Source of the DNA: DASPJR01 sp035628505 | Lineage (GTDB): Bacteria > Planctomycetota > SZUA-567 > H5-PLA8 | Assembly: GCA_035628505.1 (NCBI GenBank) | Contig: DASPJR010000012.1 | Span: 1 to 33,835 of the forward strand | Length of the DNA stretch: 33,835 nt | Direction: 5' to 3' | In this document: positions 31,624 to 33,835 of the stretch, piece after piece | Layout: every line of letters begins with the position of its first letter | How positions within the stretch are numbered: position 1 is the first letter of the stretch | Program-made: the position numbers and the translations under genes | Notes under the pieces: model-generated | What the model was told of the DNA's origin: nothing | The model's database searches: none | Seen by the model: the letters and a program-made list of their open reading frames with translations, nothing else

Positions 31624-32670
31624 ATGCAACGAGTCCGGCAACGCAACGTCTTCACCGCTTTTCTGTATGCGCGGGCGATCCTGTTTCAGTTCCGCTGGAC
31701 CATCGCCGTGCTCGCCGCTGCCGTGCTGCTTGGCGGAATTGTTTATTCACTGACGCCGGCACAGGCTTTTAAGGAGGGTAAACCCAGTTTCTGGGCGGGC
31801 CTGTTCTATTCCTGGATGGCGATGCTCAGCCAGCCGGCGCAGGCCGACACGTGGTACCTGCAGCTCTTGTGCGGACTTTATCCGCTGATCGGATTTGTCG
31901 TCGTCGGCGAAGGCATCGTGCGGCTGGCGATGCTGATTGCCTCGCGCGAACATGGAAAAAAGGAGTGGATGACAGTCATGGCCTCGACTTATCGCGACCA
32001 CGTGGTTCTCTGCGGCGTCGGGCATCTGGGATACCGCGTGCTGGAGCAGCTTCTTGCCAGCCAGGTGCCCGTGGTTGTACTGGAGAAGGATCCTGAAGCG
32101 CGCTTCATGAGCCAGGTGAAAGCCGCTGGCGTGCCGGTGCTGATCCGCAACATGACCGAAGATCAGTCGCTCGTGGATGCCGGCGTGCCGAACGCGCGCG
32201 TGATCATTATCGCCACCAACGAGGACATGGCCAACCTGGAAGTGGCTCTCGATGCGCGCAAGATGAACCCGAAAATCCGCATCATCATGCGCCTGTTCGA
32301 CCAGCAGATCGCGCGCAAAATTTCTGATGCGCTGACCATCGATGCCGCGTTTTCGTCCTCTGCTTTAGCAGCTCCGATCGTCGCCGCCATGTCGCTGGAC
32401 ACAAAGGTTATGGCGTCGTACGTCATCGGCGAAACGCCGTATGTCACCGCCGAAGTTCGCGTCGATTCCAGCAGCGTGCTGTGCGGACGAAACATTGCTG
32501 AGATCGAGAAATCGTACAGCTCGCGCATTATCGCACGCACCCTGAAGAGCGGCACCCTTCAATCACCGCCGCCTCTGGATGCCACAATCGTCAGCGGCGA
32601 CACGCTTGTGGTTCACACCGCTGCGTCGAAACTGACTGCTCTGACCGCCGACAGCAAATTGATGGTGTGA
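31624..32670 (+). CDS. RCK (TrkA-N/TrkA-C) protein with two membrane helices and degenerate ion-channel pore
   Basis: This 348-residue protein has two hydrophobic helices (about 22-42 and 82-104) separated by a pore-loop-like segment (FWAGLFYSWMAMLSQPAQAD). A Rossmann-type RCK domain follows, with VVLCGVGHLGYRVLEQLL (from about 126) and the acidic residue VVVLEKDPEARF ending the second strand, expected to bind NAD or a nucleotide. A C-terminal TrkA-C-like domain runs from about 265. This is the plan of a two-helix potassium channel with cytoplasmic RCK gating, but the filter TxGYGD is absent. It may conduct another ion or act as a regulator. GGGAAG lies about seven bases before the ATG. It begins 24 bp after the omega-amidase gene and may share its transcript. 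Confidence 0.87.
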   Translation: MQRVRQRNVFTAFLYARAILFQFRWTIAVLAAAVLLGGIVYSLTPAQAFKEGKPSFWAGLFYSWMAMLSQPAQADTWYLQLLCGLYPLIGFVVVGEGIVRLAMLIASREHGKKEWMTVMASTYRDHVVLCGVGHLGYRVLEQLLASQVPVVVLEKDPEARFMSQVKAAGVPVLIRNMTEDQSLVDAGVPNARVIIIATNEDMANLEVALDARKMNPKIRIIMRLFDQQIARKISDALTIDAAFSSSALAAPIVAAMSLDTKVMASYVIGETPYVTAEVRVDSSSVLCGRNIAEIEKSYSSRIIARTLKSGTLQSPPPLDATIVSGDTLVVHTAASKLTALTADSKLMV

Positions 32671-32685
32671 GCTAACACGGTGTCG

Positions 32686-32910
32686 CTACTTGAGTTTATC
32701 GAGCACAGCCAGAATCAGCGGCAGCAGCATCGCCACGATCACCAGCACGCCCGCCACGATAAAAACTTTCGGAATCTGCCGCCCCGATGAACCGTCTGCG
32801 CGCGCACGCGGGCCGAGGCCGTCGGTGTAGTTGCCGCACTTGGGGCAGCGCGGCGAATCGGCGTAGATCAGCTTGCCGCAGTAGCTGCATTCCATCTCAT
32901 CGCTGCTCAT
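32686..32910 (-). CDS. Zinc-ribbon protein with C-terminal membrane anchor
   Basis: I chose the ATG at 32910, giving 74 residues (MSSDEMECSYCGKLIYADSP and on); a start at 32979 would add 23 residues. Two CxxC pairs (CSYC and CPKC) form a zinc ribbon near the N-terminus, followed by a short linker and one C-terminal hydrophobic helix (VFIVAGVLVIVAMLLPLILA) ending in DKLK. The zinc ribbon should stay in the cytoplasm. Such small proteins are common and of unknown role. No good Shine-Dalgarno sequence is seen. It converges with the RCK gene 15 bp away. Confidence 0.75.
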   Translation of the reverse strand: MSSDEMECSYCGKLIYADSPRCPKCGNYTDGLGPRARADGSSGRQIPKVFIVAGVLVIVAMLLPLILAVLDKLK

Positions 32911-32945
32911 GACGAGCGATTCTAACCGCTCCTGCCGTCTGTACC

Positions 32946-33740
32946 TCAGCCAAACTGCTCGCGCATGCGCGTTAGCCATTCGGGCTTGAACGTCTCAGCG
33001 GCGGACCAACGGTCAAGAAACGGCGGCTCAGGACGATACTCATCGTCGCCGCTGTAAAGATAGCGCGCGCGGCAGACGATGGCCGTCTCGATCTCGCGCG
33101 AGGCCGCGTCGCGCAGCACTTTCTCTTCCGCGCACAGATAGTACTCCACAATCTCCCACGCGAGCGTGCGCTCGATCTCTCTGAGCGTCTGCCCGAGCAC
33201 GTTCACGCAAGCCTTCTTCAGCCGCGCCGCTGACGCAAACCCCAGCCGAATCGCGATCGCCTCCAGCGCTGTCGTGTCGCCCTGCCGTGCCGTTGTATTC
33301 CCCTCCCCTTGCGGGAGGGGGTAGGGGGAGGGGTTAGCGCCGCGCAGTCGTTTCAAGTTCGCCAGCAACTCTTCGGTCCGATCAAGAAGCCCGCCGCGCA
33401 ACTTCTCCCAATCCTGCTGCTGCGCATTGAAGTACCTCGACTTCTCCACGCCCGCATGCAGCAGCGAGCGCGGTCGCGCAATCGCGCCTTCCACCATGAG
33501 CTGCTCCGCCAGGCTGCCGGGCAAACCCCACAGCGCCTGCGCCGCGCGTTTCAGTTGCGCAAGCAGAACATTTTTCAGTGGCGGAAGCCGGAAACCATCG
33601 GCCAGTTCGCTCGCGGGCATGTTGCAGAACTCAAGCGTCATGCGGTTGAGCCGCGCACGCGAAATGCCCTGATCGGCGCAGAAGGCTTCGAGCGACGTTG
33701 CGCCGCCCGCAACGCGCGCCCACTCGGAAAGCTCAGGCAT
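32946..33740 (-). CDS. Uncharacterised protein with two helix-turn-helix-like segments and a palindromic insert
   Basis: I do not recognise a named family. From the ATG at 33740 the product is 264 residues. The frame stays open upstream through the GTG at 33761 and through tandem palindromes to the window edge, so the true start may be earlier. Two segments look like helix-turn-helix units: SLEAFCADQGISRARLNRMT near the N-terminus, and ALEAIAIRLGFASAARLKKA in the second half. The second resembles the second helix-turn-helix of AraC-type regulators and is followed by a helical stretch. The C-terminus is Trp/Pro/Arg-rich. Between the two halves an in-frame palindrome encodes PSPYPLPQGEG. A DNA-binding role is only a guess. 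The coding-strand signal is good: long and uninterrupted except for the insert. Confidence 0.65.
   Translation of the reverse strand: MPELSEWARVAGGATSLEAFCADQGISRARLNRMTLEFCNMPASELADGFRLPPLKNVLLAQLKRAAQALWGLPGSLAEQLMVEGAIARPRSLLHAGVEKSRYFNAQQQDWEKLRGGLLDRTEELLANLKRLRGANPSPYPLPQGEGNTTARQGDTTALEAIAIRLGFASAARLKKACVNVLGQTLREIERTLAWEIVEYYLCAEEKVLRDAASREIETAIVCRARYLYSGDDEYRPEPPFLDRWSAAETFKPEWLTRMREQFG
33300..33333. repeat. Palindromic repeat inserted in frame within a gene
   Basis: CCCCTCCCC (33300-33308) and GGGGAGGGG (33325-33333) are perfect inverted arms, and inside them CTCCC..GGGAG pairs again. On the coding (minus) strand it reads as residues NPSPYPLPQGEG. From memory, this peptide and near variants recur in unrelated bacterial proteins as the translation of a dispersed palindrome; that comparison was not run. 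Its C/G-only composition is unlike the host gene. Confidence 0.8.
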
Positions 33741-33766
33741 CCAATCGGTTGTGCAGCCCACCCTAT

Positions 33767-33832
33767 GGACCGCGGGCGTCCCGCGCCCGCCACTTTCTGG
33801 GACCGCCGGCGTCCCGCGCCGGCCACTTTCGG
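33767..33832. repeat. Two tandem copies of a 33-bp hairpin unit
   Basis: Units begin at 33767 and 33800. Each has GGACC, a 7-bp hairpin with loop TCCCG, and the tail CACTTTC. Hairpin 1 is GCGGGCG-TCCCG-CGCCCGC (33772-33790). Hairpin 2 is GCCGGCG-TCCCG-CGCCGGC (33805-33823). The two differ at one stem position on each side, keeping the pair. Hairpin 1 is the reverse complement of 2114-2132. Confidence 0.85.
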
Positions 33833-33835
33833 TTC

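Noticed and set aside
33767..33832. CRISPR array
   Set aside because: Only two directly adjacent units with no unique spacers between them; they are palindromic hairpins of a dispersed family.

Overview
The window is gene-dense, GC-rich DNA from a Gram-negative bacterium. An lpxK gene implies lipid A. The left end holds a coiled-coil/VWA/HEAT cluster, there is a long run of type II pseudopilin genes, and the anti-sigma factor is a large zinc-finger/PDZ protein. This mix recalls Planctomycetota and neighbouring PVC-like or uncultured phyla, but that is an impression from gene content, not a phylogenetic placement. No rRNA, tRNA, CRISPR array, transposase or phage gene was seen. No gene-free stretch exceeds 300 bases; the largest are about 207 bp (15289-15495), 195 bp (11888-12082) and 183 bp (26856-27038).

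Layout. (1) 2-9790, + strand: the 3' part of a Gln/Lys-rich coiled-coil protein, a VWA membrane protein, a secreted HEAT-repeat protein and an ABC-F ATPase. (2) 9792-14003, - strand: an ECF sigma factor with a double zinc-finger/PDZ anti-sigma factor, a secreted thioredoxin-like protein and an MFS transporter. (3) 14113-15288, -: a MalK/UgpC-type ATPase without permeases. (4) 15496-17775, +: a YbgC-like thioesterase overlapping lpxK, then a more A/T-rich toxin-antitoxin pair. (5) 17781-19651, -: aroB and a 3-hydroxybutyrate-dehydrogenase-like SDR. (6) 19758-26855, -: eight consecutive pseudopilin genes (GspG-, GspH-, GspI- and GspJ-like) preceded by a single-pass membrane protein, with no secretion ATPase, platform or secretin gene in view. 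(7) 27039-32670, +: a VIT/VWA secreted protein with a strong terminator, an aminotransferase plus omega-amidase-like pair, and an RCK protein with a degenerate pore. (8) 32686-33835, -: a zinc-ribbon tail-anchored protein and an uncharacterised protein carrying a palindromic insert.

Working together: the sigma/anti-sigma genes form a likely signalling pair; the pseudopilins probably assemble into one envelope filament with machinery encoded elsewhere; the aminotransferase and nitrilase fit the glutamine transaminase/omega-amidase route.

The most distinctive layer is repetitive. Small palindromic elements recur between genes and inside coding sequences. A REPIN-like element lies at 2061-2141, and the same 19-base hairpin core reappears inverted at the right edge, where two tandem copies differ by a compensatory base-pair change. 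A related element encodes the N-terminus of the HEAT protein's signal peptide, and a different palindrome is translated inside the last gene.
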